A stretch of 32,457 nucleotides of DNA from Sulfurimonas sp. (GTDB taxonomy: Bacteria > Campylobacterota > Campylobacteria > Campylobacterales > Sulfurimonadaceae). Below the pieces are notes generated by a model. It was not told the DNA's origin and made no database searches. It saw only the letters and a list, made by a program, of their open reading frames with translations. How positions within the stretch are numbered: position 1 is the first letter of the stretch; each line of letters begins with the position of its first letter. Below are positions 1-8,421 of this stretch, piece after piece. The stretch is taken from contig JALWTK010000005.1 in the NCBI GenBank assembly GCA_027082875.1, forward strand, positions 1-32,457, given 5' to 3'. Position numbers and translations under genes: made by a program.

Positions 1-2
1 AG

Positions 3-542
3 AACAAGTTTAATATCAATGTTCTCTTCTCTTACTCTTCGCGTTTAGAAGGGTTTAACAAGTGGTATATCCAACTCTGGGGTGAGTCTCTGGGAAAACT
101 AGACATAAATAGTTCACACCAAGGTCTTACACCTATTGGAATAGTTGGTCCCATAGATCAGCACTCTTTTTTGCAGCTTGTCATTCAGGGTAAACGCGAC
201 AAAACACTTACTGTAGTCAAAGTAAAAGACTTTGAGAAACCACTCAAAATCGCACCTGTTACTTTGGAGGGCTTAGAGGAGTTAGACTACCTTAATGACC
301 TAGAGTTCTCAAAACTCATAAATATGCAAGCAGATGCGACAATAGAGGCGATAAACAATGAAAAGGACATCCCTTGTGATGTTATCACTATAGACTCTGT
401 TTGTGAGAGTGCTATAGCGGGCTTGATGTATGAGTATGAGTTGCTTACATCTCTTTGTGCAAAGTTTATGTATATAGATGCTTATAATCAACCAGGTGTT
501 GAGAGTGGAAAAATCATACTAAAAAATAAATTTAAAAAATAA
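3..542 (+). CDS. pgi: Glucose-6-phosphate isomerase, C-terminal part (truncated by window edge)
   Basis: Interconverts glucose 6-phosphate and fructose 6-phosphate in cytoplasmic glycolysis/gluconeogenesis. The reading frame is open from base 3, so only the last 179 codons are present and the start lies before the window. Visible motifs are SSHQGLTPIGIVGPIDQHSF followed by LQLVIQGKRDKT, the typical PGI signature region containing the Gln-His pair and the GKRDKT segment. A TTG at 171 inside this frame is an internal Leu codon and not a start, because the homology runs straight through it. The C-terminus ends in a lysine-rich NKFKK. ppnP follows 9 bp downstream with its own AAGGA ribosome site, suggesting co-transcription. 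Confidence 0.93.
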   Translation, partial: NKFNINVLFSYSSRLEGFNKWYIQLWGESLGKLDINSSHQGLTPIGIVGPIDQHSFLQLVIQGKRDKTLTVVKVKDFEKPLKIAPVTLEGLEELDYLNDLEFSKLINMQADATIEAINNEKDIPCDVITIDSVCESAIAGLMYEYELLTSLCAKFMYIDAYNQPGVESGKIILKNKFKK

Positions 543-551
543 GGAAAAAAA

Positions 552-863
552 ATGAGTAAATTTGAAAATGTAACAGCAGTGAAAGAGGCAAATATCTACT
601 ACGATGGTAAGGTAACAAGTCGTACTTTAGAGTTTAATGATGGAACTATTAAGTCATTAGGTATTATGCTACCAGGGGAGTACACATTTGGGACAAATGA
701 AGCAGAAATTATGGAAATAATGAGTGGTGAGTTAGAGATAAAACTTCCAAATGAAGAGTGGAAGACACTCTCTACTCCTGAGACTTTCAATGTCCCGGCA
801 AACTCTTCGTTTGATTTGAAGATTAAGACACCTACAGACTACTGCTGTTCATACATTAAGTAA
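552..863 (+). CDS. ppnP: Pyrimidine/purine nucleoside phosphorylase (PpnP/DUF1255)
   Basis: Small cupin-fold enzyme (103 aa, close to the usual ~94-105 aa) that phosphorolyses several nucleosides to free base and ribose 1-phosphate. Family hallmarks are the opening KFENVTAVKEANIYYDGKVTSRTL, the central LGIMLPGEYTFGT, the acidic MEIMSGELEIKLP strand and the final FNVPANSSFDLKI plus a C-terminal YCCSYIK. The ribosome site AAGGA lies just ahead of the ATG. It sits 9 bp behind pgi and 1 bp ahead of the next response-regulator gene, so the three genes probably share one transcript. Family assignment rests on sequence pattern; substrate range is taken from characterised homologues. Confidence 0.9.
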   Translation: MSKFENVTAVKEANIYYDGKVTSRTLEFNDGTIKSLGIMLPGEYTFGTNEAEIMEIMSGELEIKLPNEEWKTLSTPETFNVPANSSFDLKIKTPTDYCCSYIK

Positions 864-864
864 G

Positions 865-1755
865 ATGAAAACAAACAATAACTTTAACATCCTCATAGTA
901 GATGATGAAAAGTTTAATATAGAACTCGCTGCAGTTTATTTGAAAGAGGAGGGCTATAAACTCTCCTTCGCTCTTCATGCAAGAGCTGCCCTTGAGACTA
1001 TCTATAAAAAAGAGATTAGCCTTATCCTTTTAGATATAAATATGCCTAAAACAGATGGTTTTGAGGTTTGTCGTATGCTTAAAGAGGATGTAAAAACAAA
1101 AGATATTCCTATCATCTTTCTTACCGCACAGACAGATATAGAGTACATATCTAAGGCTTTTGAAGTTGGTGGGGCAGATTATATTTCTAAACCTTTTAAT
1201 GGTATAGAGCTTAAAGCTCGTGTAAAAACACAGTTACAAAATCTCTCTTACCTAGAAGAGATAAAACATAAACAGTCAAAACTTGCACAGCTAAGTATAA
1301 CAGATCCACTCACAAAACTTACAAATGCTCTCTATTTTGATTCACAGATTAAGATGAAACAAAATGCTAAGCAAGATTTTTGGATACTCTATTTTAAACT
1401 GGGTAATTTCGAAAAAATAAATAGCCTTTACGGATTCTATGCTTCAAACAAGATCATTAAACGAGTGGCAACTATACTCAAAAGTAAAAGTCACTCAAAT
1501 GCAGTCGTTTCTAAGCTCTATGGAGTGAGTTTTGGGGTACTTGTAAAGGATTACCCTAAAGAAGAGATTTTCAAACTTTATCAGGGTATTTATGCTGAGA
1601 TACTACTGGATAAAGAGCTCAGTAAACTCGTGAGTATCTCTGCCGTGTTTTATCATGATAATAAGAGAGATCTTACTCTACCTTCGCTCTATAAACAGAT
1701 ACAGTCTAAAGCTGAGGAAGTAGAAGCAAAAGTGGAACATTACTCTTTTCTCTAA
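865..1755 (+). CDS. Response regulator with degenerate GGDEF-like output domain
   Basis: 296 aa. Residues 8-125 are a CheY-type receiver with the acidic pair VDDE (13-15), phosphoacceptor D57 in LILLDINMP and the conserved Lys K109 in SKPF. A short coiled linker follows. From about residue 144 the sequence SITDPLTKLTN matches the opening of diguanylate cyclase domains (consensus LTDPLTGLxNR), but the signature loop is YGVSF (about 219-223) in place of GGDEF. Cyclase activity is therefore unlikely; a role as a binding or dimerisation module is inference. The start codon follows the ppnP stop by one base. The stop overlaps the stop of the convergent FIST hybrid kinase, a possible functional partner. 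Confidence 0.82.
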   Translation: MKTNNNFNILIVDDEKFNIELAAVYLKEEGYKLSFALHARAALETIYKKEISLILLDINMPKTDGFEVCRMLKEDVKTKDIPIIFLTAQTDIEYISKAFEVGGADYISKPFNGIELKARVKTQLQNLSYLEEIKHKQSKLAQLSITDPLTKLTNALYFDSQIKMKQNAKQDFWILYFKLGNFEKINSLYGFYASNKIIKRVATILKSKSHSNAVVSKLYGVSFGVLVKDYPKEEIFKLYQGIYAEILLDKELSKLVSISAVFYHDNKRDLTLPSLYKQIQSKAEEVEAKVEHYSFL

Positions 1756-4700
1756 ATTGTATCTATCTGTGTAAGTATCTGTTTTATATGCTTAAGAAGC
1801 TCTTGTGTATGTATCTCTCTTGCTTTTTCATCCCAACTTTTATACTTCTCTTCAGCATGAACAATAAACTGCTGAAACTCAGTAAAACGTAGGTTTCCTA
1901 CCATACCTTTGAGATTGTGAAGTATATCTTCAGTTACACCTTCTATAACTATACTTTTCTTTATATCAATAAGACTTGAAGCAAAACTTTTTACCAAAGA
2001 CTTAACTAGATTTGTATCAGCAATCTTCAGTGCAAGAGAAATTTTTTCTATATCTAGTGTATCATATTTTTGTATAGATTGGGATTTACTATCAGATTTG
2101 AGGTACTTTGCTAGTGTTTTATCTAGCTCTTTAGGAAGGATAGGCTTATTGAGTGAGTCGTTAACACCTGCTTCTTTAAAGGAGAATAGATCACTCTCTA
2201 TAACATTTGCAGAGAGGGATACAATAGGAGCAGTATAGTTCTGTTTACGGAGCTCTTTGGTTGCACTGATACCATCAAGTATAGGCATATTTATATCCAT
2301 AAAAATAAGATCGTACTCATTCTGTAGTGCTGCATCTATCGCTTCTTGACCATTCTCTACGATAGTATGTTCTACACCACGCTCTTTAAGAAGCAAGGAG
2401 ATAAGTATTTGGTTTGTGTGGTTATCTTCAGCTACGAGTACATGACCTTTATACTGTTGGGTAGTCTCTTGAGAAGATTTGGGTGATGTGAGTAACTGAT
2501 CACTGTCATGTGTGAGTGTGACAATTTTATCAAAGAGGGCAGAGCCTGTCATCGGCTGTTCAAGAAGGTGAAACTTTCCATGATTACATGTAAATTCTCC
2601 ATCTACTCCCTCTATGTAGATAAGTTGTAGTTTTTCATATTTATCTAGAGCATTTTTGCAGGCATTTACATCAAAGATTTTTGAGCAGACGATGATAATA
2701 TCTACTGTATCCGAAATATCTTCTATTTTATTGACTTTTATATAGTTGTAGTTCCATGCATCAAGATAAGAGAAGACTATATCGTTTATTGCACAACCGA
2801 TTATATCCTCCATGTGAATAACAGCTATTTTAATATCATGTTTATGTGTTTGTATGATAGAACTGCTCTCATCTACTACATCAAGCTCAAGATCGAAGAA
2901 AAATTCACTTCCCTCTCCTTCTGCTGATTTAAGCTGTATCTGTGAGCCCATCATATTAATATATTGACTACTTATAGCAAGTCCAAGCCCTGTTCCTCCA
3001 AACTCACGACTAATGGAGTCATCTGCTTGAGAAAATGCATTAAAAATAGAACCTTGCTTCTCTTTTGGGATACCTATACCACTATCTTTGACACTAAAAT
3101 GAATCTTTGCTTTTTTATTAAGAAGTGACTTGAGAAATATCTTGACATGTACTTCCCCGCTGTTTGGGGTGAATTTAATAGCATTGGATATAAGATTATT
3201 CACAACCTGCTTAAGTCTCTGTGCATCACATTTGAGAAGTTTTGGTATAGTTGTATCCGTATAGACATAGAAGTTTACCTGTTTACTTTTTGATAGGGAG
3301 GCGAAGGTAGCAACTGTTGCTTCCATCTCAGAAAAAAGATCAGCTTCTGTCTCATAAAGAGCAAGTTCCCCACTCTCTAGCTTAGAGAAGTCAAGTATAT
3401 CATTTACAACATGAAGAAGTGTTTGTCCACTTTTGTGGATAATGTCGATATAGCGTTTTTCCTCTTTACCGAGATCTTTTTTGGTTAAAATATCTGTAAA
3501 TCCAAGGATACCATTAAGAGGTGTACGTATTTCATGAGACATATTTGCTAAGAAAACAGTTTTTGCCTGTTCTGAAGCATATGCTTTGAGCATTGCATTT
3601 TCTAAGAGTGTGATGTCATTGAGGTTGATGATATACTGGTTATCAATCTTTTTGATAAGAATAGTAAAAGTATGTTTCGTACCATCTTTTGCGATCATCC
3701 GTACTTTATTTTGTATATCTAGTCTATTATTTGCTATATCATCAAGCCAATTTGGGTATTTTTTTGTATAAATATAGCCCTCTTCTTCTAAAAATAGATC
3801 ACAGATACAGCTATGTTTTGCCTTAAACTCTTCAAAGGAGTTAAAATTAAGAGTCTCAAAGAGTTTTTTATTCACACTGAGCATACCAGTCTTTTTTGAG
3901 GCATAGATAACTAAAGCATCTTGGTTATCAAAGATCGCTTTGATAAGCTTTTCTTTCTCTTGTACCCGTTTTTTAGACTCTATCTGTTTCGTGACATCTT
4001 GGCGAATGGCGATAAACTCTTTGATTTCATGCTTAGTATCAAAGATAGGCATGATAGTTGCCGCTACATAGTAGAGTGAGCCATCTTTAGCAATATTAGA
4101 GATGAGACCGCGCCAGATTCTTCCCCTTTTGATGTTGTGCCAGAGTTTTTTGAAGATAAACTCAGACATATTTGGGTCACGAATTACATTATGATTTTTG
4201 CCTAAGAGCTCCTCTCTAGAGTACTGGCTTACCCGGCAGAATGTATCATTGACATAAGTAATATTGCCATTAATATCTGTTTTGGACACAAGTGAAGATT
4301 CATCAACTACTTCTTTATACTCTCTAAGTAGGGTAGCATGCTCCTCAAGCTCTTGTGATGTCTGTTTGATGAAGTGTGTAAGAGCATCGAAAGTGATGCG
4401 ATCAAGAGTATTCTCCTGTTTTTGTACTAAATTTTTCTTCTTTCCTTTTTTTCTTTCAGAGAGGAGAAGGATAGTAGTTGTACAGTTCAGGAGGGCATTA
4501 TCGATGTCAGTACTATAGAACTCTCCATAGGTGAAAAACCCGGAAGTAGGTGCAAGCTGTTCAAAAGAGCTAAATTCGGACTCCAACTTTTTACCAAGAA
4601 GTGTTTTACGTGCGATACAAGAGTATATATAGATCGCTTCTGCCGGGTTTTGGTTGAGCTTTGTTGTTATAGAGTTTGCTCCTGAAATGATACTTGTCGC

Positions 4701-5546
4701 ATTTGAAAAGCCAAACTGTATTTTTTGTCCCTCTTTTATAGGTCCAGCAAGAACTATTTTATCCCCATCTATGGTCATAGGTGTTCTTGAAACTATGGTA
4801 TTTCCCTCTTTATAGAGAAGTGGGAAGTCAGCAAGAGTGGCACATTCATTTTCAAACAGAGTATCTCCTAGATAATGTTTCATCACTTCTATGGCATTCT
4901 TATTATCTATCTCAAAGAGCATATTCCCCTCTACTTTTGTGATAGTAAACTCTTTTCCTATCGGGTTCCAGTTGAGATTGTACTCATTACTTGACGTGAG
5001 GTTTTTGCCAGAGAATGAGACACCTACAGCTCCCGAGTCATAAACTTTGTCATCCCTAAAGATATATGTTTTTTTAAGAGCAAAGTTATCACCTGCTAAA
5101 CCACCAGCAAGTATAACATGAGGATTTTCTTTTTTAACACCCTTTATGAAGCCTTCGTAGTCACTTCCCTTGAGTCCCTCGCTGAGGATGATTGCAGCTT
5201 TTGTATGTTTTGAGCTAATCTTTTGAGAGAGCTTTTTACCGGATTTAGAATCTATAGTCTTGACATAACTTACTTGCAAGTTTGTACTTTTAAAAAGAGA
5301 AAGGCTGATGATGGTAGACTTCTCATACATACTTGCATGAGAAATCTCTCCTGCAGTAGTTGTACCTATAATGATGGCATTGGGAAAATCTTTTTGTAGT
5401 TTTTGAATTCTCTTTTGAATTTTCTCAACATTTTGCAAACCGGTAAAAAGTTGTATGAGTTGCGATTTGTAGTGCTTTTTAAGTGTCTGTTTTTGAGCAC
5501 TTCTATAAGCTTTTTTATCGCTATATTCAAATGAAAGATGTTTCAT
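1752..5546 (-). CDS. FIST-PAS-PAS hybrid sensor histidine kinase with receivers and HPt
   Basis: 1264 aa, multidomain and apparently cytoplasmic (no membrane segment seen). Order: FIST sensory domain (about 1-370, with ILAGGLAGDN at 145-154 and AVGVSF); first PAS (about 415-525, DINGNITYVNDTF); second PAS (about 535-650); HisKA with phospho-His H671 in MSHEIRTPLNGILGFTDIL; HATPase with N box NNLISNAIKFTP, G1 DSGIGIP and G2 GGTGLGLA; a receiver-like region about 904-1010 lacking a clear phospho-Asp; a canonical receiver (about 1034-1150, D1084 in FMDINMP, K in NKPI); and a C-terminal HPt with H1210 in HNLKG. FIST domains are thought to bind small molecules; the ligand here is unknown. The start overlaps the thioredoxin stop by one base (TAATG), implying translational coupling. 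The phosphorelay logic is inferred from domain order. Confidence 0.92.
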   Translation of the reverse strand: MKHLSFEYSDKKAYRSAQKQTLKKHYKSQLIQLFTGLQNVEKIQKRIQKLQKDFPNAIIIGTTTAGEISHASMYEKSTIISLSLFKSTNLQVSYVKTIDSKSGKKLSQKISSKHTKAAIILSEGLKGSDYEGFIKGVKKENPHVILAGGLAGDNFALKKTYIFRDDKVYDSGAVGVSFSGKNLTSSNEYNLNWNPIGKEFTITKVEGNMLFEIDNKNAIEVMKHYLGDTLFENECATLADFPLLYKEGNTIVSRTPMTIDGDKIVLAGPIKEGQKIQFGFSNATSIISGANSITTKLNQNPAEAIYIYSCIARKTLLGKKLESEFSSFEQLAPTSGFFTYGEFYSTDIDNALLNCTTTILLLSERKKGKKKNLVQKQENTLDRITFDALTHFIKQTSQELEEHATLLREYKEVVDESSLVSKTDINGNITYVNDTFCRVSQYSREELLGKNHNVIRDPNMSEFIFKKLWHNIKRGRIWRGLISNIAKDGSLYYVAATIMPIFDTKHEIKEFIAIRQDVTKQIESKKRVQEKEKLIKAIFDNQDALVIYASKKTGMLSVNKKLFETLNFNSFEEFKAKHSCICDLFLEEEGYIYTKKYPNWLDDIANNRLDIQNKVRMIAKDGTKHTFTILIKKIDNQYIINLNDITLLENAMLKAYASEQAKTVFLANMSHEIRTPLNGILGFTDILTKKDLGKEEKRYIDIIHKSGQTLLHVVNDILDFSKLESGELALYETEADLFSEMEATVATFASLSKSKQVNFYVYTDTTIPKLLKCDAQRLKQVVNNLISNAIKFTPNSGEVHVKIFLKSLLNKKAKIHFSVKDSGIGIPKEKQGSIFNAFSQADDSISREFGGTGLGLAISSQYINMMGSQIQLKSAEGEGSEFFFDLELDVVDESSSIIQTHKHDIKIAVIHMEDIIGCAINDIVFSYLDAWNYNYIKVNKIEDISDTVDIIIVCSKIFDVNACKNALDKYEKLQLIYIEGVDGEFTCNHGKFHLLEQPMTGSALFDKIVTLTHDSDQLLTSPKSSQETTQQYKGHVLVAEDNHTNQILISLLLKERGVEHTIVENGQEAIDAALQNEYDLIFMDINMPILDGISATKELRKQNYTAPIVSLSANVIESDLFSFKEAGVNDSLNKPILPKELDKTLAKYLKSDSKSQSIQKYDTLDIEKISLALKIADTNLVKSLVKSFASSLIDIKKSIVIEGVTEDILHNLKGMVGNLRFTEFQQFIVHAEEKYKSWDEKAREIHTQELLKHIKQILTQIDTI

Positions 5547-5968
5547 TAACTATATTTATTCACAAGTGTATGTAAACTTCTCTCATCTAATGCACCACTT
5601 ACTCTCTCTACCTCTTTTCCATCTTTAAATACGATGAGTGTCGGAATACTTCGGATACCTACTTGAGAGCCAAGAGAAGGTTCATCTTCTGTATTTATCT
5701 TTGTAAAGAGTGCTTTGAGAGGAAAGGATTGAGCAACCTTTTCAAAGGTAGGTCCAAACATCTTACACGGACCACACCAAGGTGCCCAGTAGTCTACAAA
5801 GACCGGTATATCACTATTTACTACTACTTCATCAAAAACTTCATAGTTAAGCTCTATAGGTTTTGTATCGAGCAGGGACTCCTTACATTTACCGCAGTTG
5901 GCTTTTTTGTAAGACTCTTTTTGTGGGACATTGTTTACACTGAGGCAGTGTGGACAGATAACTCTCAT
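5546..5968 (-). CDS. Thioredoxin with N-terminal zinc ribbon (TrxC-like)
   Basis: Thiol-disulfide oxidoreductase of 140 aa. The first 30 residues hold two CxxC pairs (CPHC at 5-8 and CGKC at 25-28), the zinc-binding N-terminus of thioredoxin 2. The thioredoxin fold follows with active site WAPWCGPCK (C65, C68) and cis-Pro P109 in RSIPT. I chose ATG at 5968: it overlaps the stop of the upstream kinase (ATGA), has AAGGAG about 8 bases ahead and starts exactly at the zinc ribbon. The frame stays open 38 codons further upstream, but that stretch is kinase sequence in another frame. Its position between two sensor kinases is unusual and suggests redox input to, or repair of, these proteins (inference). 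Confidence 0.9.
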   Translation of the reverse strand: MRVICPHCLSVNNVPQKESYKKANCGKCKESLLDTKPIELNYEVFDEVVVNSDIPVFVDYWAPWCGPCKMFGPTFEKVAQSFPLKALFTKINTEDEPSLGSQVGIRSIPTLIVFKDGKEVERVSGALDERSLHTLVNKYS

Positions 5969-7518
5969 GAGTGTTCTCCTTGAATAAGTTTGTATGGTAG
6001 CTCCAAAAGGGTAGTTGTCGTGCCATTTTTTGACTGCATGACTATATGCCCTTTTAAATGTTCTGTTATGATAGCATAACACATATAAAGACCCAATCCA
6101 GTTCCGTTATTACTTTTAGTAGAGAAGTAGGGTTCAAAGACCTTTTTGAGTGTTTCTTGTTCTATCCCACCAGCATTATCCTCTATGCTTATAGCTAAGT
6201 GGGAGTCTAGTTCTGTGACTTTTACCTTAATATACTTCTTGGTAGACTCTACTTCATAAAAAGCATCTACAGAATTTTTAATGATATTAATAATACTTTG
6301 AATAAGTTCATTTTTGTAAGTATAGATATGTAAATCTTGAGGAATGTTTACCTCATAAGCTATTCCCTGTTGCACCATTTCATCTTTGAGAAAAAAGATA
6401 GAGTTATCAAAGAGTTCAGAAAGTAAAAACTCTGAAGCTAATTTATTTGGTTTGAAGTAGTCTCTGAAGTCATCTATTGTCTCAGAGAGATACTTTGTTG
6501 TGGACTCTATTTTTTCAAAAGAGCTATACATCGTCTCTGTATCAAGTTTGTTGAGCTGTGTTTTTATCTTAAGGGTCGCCATAATAGTGTTTATAAGCGA
6601 GAGAGGTTGGCGCCACTGGTGGGCTATCATCGAGAGCATCTCTCCCATGGCAGCACTTCTGGAAGTTGCTAACACCTTCTCTTGTGTTTGTGCAAGGTGT
6701 TTGGCATCTGTTATATTCTCTCGGAAGATAATTGTGCCAAGATATTCACCGTAGGCATTATACTCTGGAACAAGACTACTTTTAAAGATGATCTCTTCTC
6801 CATGTGCTGTTTGTGTCTTCTCTTCATACTCAAAAACTCTCTTCTCGAGTAGAGCATCTAAAATCTTCTTTTGAAGGCCTATATCAAGATTATAACGCTC
6901 TCTATGGAGATAGTCTAGCCCTAAAAGTTCCTCTTTATCATAATAAATCTGTTCTAAGAGTGCTTGGGAGAGATCTGAAATTTTTCGTTCTTTGTTGAGT
7001 TTAAGGAACAGTACCTTCTTATCTATAGTATCTCGCTCTTTGATAAGCTCTGTATTGAGCTCTTTTATTTTGAGAATATGTGAGTGAAGAAGTGCGTTAG
7101 TATTAGCCATATTTGTCTGATCTGTTATGATGAGTGCGACTAGATTCTGTTCTAAATTAAAGGGAATAATACTCACATCTTGCTGCATATACTCAAAACT
7201 AGTACCTGTCAGCTTATTGACCTTTATCGGTATGAGGTATCTTGAAGTACTTGCTGTATAGAAGGTAGGTGAGTGTAAACGCAGTGCTGTTTTGATTTTT
7301 CTTATAAGTGTTTTTGTATTGATGTTTGTAAAAAGTGCATCTAGTTGCTTACCACTAACATCTTCTTCTTTCATGTTAGTGTGAAGCTCTAACCATCTGT
7401 TGAAGTGATGTATCTTTAGTGAGTCATCTAAGACTAAGATACCGTTGTCTATATTTTCGACAACCTTCTTGTTTATATCAAGAGTTCGAGAATCGTGTTG
7501 AGTTTCGTTTTGAGCCAT
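5965..7518 (-). CDS. PAS-containing sensor histidine kinase
   Basis: 517 aa, no membrane segment evident. Residues about 15-135 form a PAS-like sensor (ENIDNGILVLDDSLKIHHFN), 140-185 is a probable coiled coil, and about 175-275 is a second PAS ending in TIIFRENITDAKHL. The phosphoacceptor region is MGEMLSMIAHQWRQPL with H300, a HisKA variant frequent in Campylobacterota. The HATPase domain (about 400-515) shows NIIKNSVDAF, EDNAGGI and STKSNNGTGLGLYM. The gene overlaps the CheC/CheX-like gene by 46 bp at its start and the thioredoxin gene by 4 bp at its end, so it is embedded in one operon. A start further downstream is possible because the ribosome site ahead of the chosen ATG is weak. Its likely partner is the CheY-like protein two genes upstream (inference). 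Confidence 0.9.
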   Translation of the reverse strand: MAQNETQHDSRTLDINKKVVENIDNGILVLDDSLKIHHFNRWLELHTNMKEEDVSGKQLDALFTNINTKTLIRKIKTALRLHSPTFYTASTSRYLIPIKVNKLTGTSFEYMQQDVSIIPFNLEQNLVALIITDQTNMANTNALLHSHILKIKELNTELIKERDTIDKKVLFLKLNKERKISDLSQALLEQIYYDKEELLGLDYLHRERYNLDIGLQKKILDALLEKRVFEYEEKTQTAHGEEIIFKSSLVPEYNAYGEYLGTIIFRENITDAKHLAQTQEKVLATSRSAAMGEMLSMIAHQWRQPLSLINTIMATLKIKTQLNKLDTETMYSSFEKIESTTKYLSETIDDFRDYFKPNKLASEFLLSELFDNSIFFLKDEMVQQGIAYEVNIPQDLHIYTYKNELIQSIINIIKNSVDAFYEVESTKKYIKVKVTELDSHLAISIEDNAGGIEQETLKKVFEPYFSTKSNNGTGLGLYMCYAIITEHLKGHIVMQSKNGTTTTLLELPYKLIQGEHS

Positions 7519-8066
7519 TGGATTGATTCATCTTTTGTAAGGATAAATATTTTACCATTTATCTGCTGATCTTTGAAGTTGAGATCTGTATCTATAACTA
7601 TAACCTGTGAGTAGTGTTTGAAAGTTACAACATCATGCATCTCTGCTAGGGGAATCTGTGAGATACTCGGTAGTGAGAAACTCACTGCTGTATCCATCTC
7701 CTCTGCTAATTTTGTAGTAAGCGAAGAGGTGAGAACATTTGTAAGTTCTAAGATAGCATCATCAATATCTTCAGGAGACTCTAGCTCAAGATGTTTTGCT
7801 AAGTTCTCTGCACTCTCTTTATTGATAAAAAAAGCACTTTCCCCATTAAACTCTCCACTAAAAGCTTGTGTGGAGAAGAAGTAACTTGTACTTTTGAGTG
7901 TATCAAAAGTCTCAAGAAGTTGCTCTGTTTGGATAATACTTATCTTTGGAATACTCAGTGAAGCAAAGGCATCAAGCATATCTGCAACTACTGCTGTGGC
8001 ATTACCATAGGCTACATTCATTAGCTCTTGAAGCACATCTCTCTCATCTTCTGTTAGTGTATACAT
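7473..8066 (-). CDS. CheC/CheX-family chemotaxis phosphatase-like protein
   Basis: 197 aa. Two copies of the family's phosphatase motif ExxN are visible: ELMN (E14, N17), followed by AYGNAT, and ELTN (E107, N110) in DDAILELTNVL. CheC, CheX and FliY proteins use these Glu/Asn residues to dephosphorylate CheY-P. Between the motifs is the expected alpha/beta segment with FSGEFNGESAFF. The gene starts 1 base after the stop of a CheY-like gene, which strongly suggests a receiver/phosphatase pair. It overlaps the next kinase gene by 46 bp. I cannot decide between CheC and CheX: length and the two motifs favour a CheC-like protein. Catalysis is inferred from motif conservation. Confidence 0.8.
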   Translation of the reverse strand: MYTLTEDERDVLQELMNVAYGNATAVVADMLDAFASLSIPKISIIQTEQLLETFDTLKSTSYFFSTQAFSGEFNGESAFFINKESAENLAKHLELESPEDIDDAILELTNVLTSSLTTKLAEEMDTAVSFSLPSISQIPLAEMHDVVTFKHYSQVIVIDTDLNFKDQQINGKIFILTKDESIQWLKTKLNTILELLI

Positions 8067-8067
8067 T

Positions 8068-8421
8068 TTAGATGATCTCTAGGATGTCGTGCATTTTTTC
8101 GATATTTATTGGCTTTTGCACATGGATCTGTGCTCCAAGAGCAATGACTTTCTTTTGTGCTTGTTTTTGTACATCTGCTGAAACGACAATAACTTTTGCT
8201 TTTGGATTACTCGCTAAGAGTTTAGGGAGTGCTTCATAGCCATCCATCTCAGGCATAGTTAAATCCAAGAAGACTATGTCTACCTTTTCTTTATCCATGG
8301 TTGCGACTGCTTCAAGTCCATTAGTTGCTTGAAATATTTCGCTTTCACCAACATGTGACTTGAGACTTTTAATAAGACTCAATCGTGCTAATTTAGAGTC
8401 ATCTACCACGAGATACTTCAT
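8068..8421 (-). CDS. Single-domain CheY-like response regulator
   Basis: 117 aa, one receiver domain and nothing else. The acidic pair is VDD (6-8), phosphoacceptor D53 lies in VFLDLTMPEMDG, the conserved Ser is in VVSAD (about 81) and the conserved Lys K103 is in VQKPI. With no output domain, it acts by protein-protein contact, as CheY does at the flagellar switch, or as a relay intermediate. Its ATG overlaps the fliW stop (ATGA), and the CheC/CheX-like phosphatase starts one base after its own stop. Placement between FliW and a CheY-P phosphatase points to motility control, but whether it is the main chemotaxis CheY cannot be told from this window. Confidence 0.92.
   Translation of the reverse strand: MKYLVVDDSKLARLSLIKSLKSHVGESEIFQATNGLEAVATMDKEKVDIVFLDLTMPEMDGYEALPKLLASNPKAKVIVVSADVQKQAQKKVIALGAQIHVQKPINIEKMHDILEII

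Noticed and set aside
171..542. TTG at 171 as the start of a separate 123-aa gene
   Set aside because: The glucose-6-phosphate isomerase motif runs through it from base 3 with no interruption.
3868..5564. TTATTCACA 9-mers at 3868 and 5556 as DnaA boxes
   Set aside because: Both are isolated inside coding sequence; in AT-rich DNA a few copies are expected by chance.
5969..6082. Longer N-terminus for the thioredoxin (38 extra codons in frame)
   Set aside because: The extra stretch lies inside the kinase 3' end in another frame, and the ATG at 5968 has a good ribosome site and begins at the zinc ribbon.
7473..7518. 46-bp overlap between the CheC/CheX-like gene and the kinase as a sign of frameshift or pseudogene
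   Set aside because: Both proteins are complete at their ends and the overlap fits the compact operon; no broken domain is seen.
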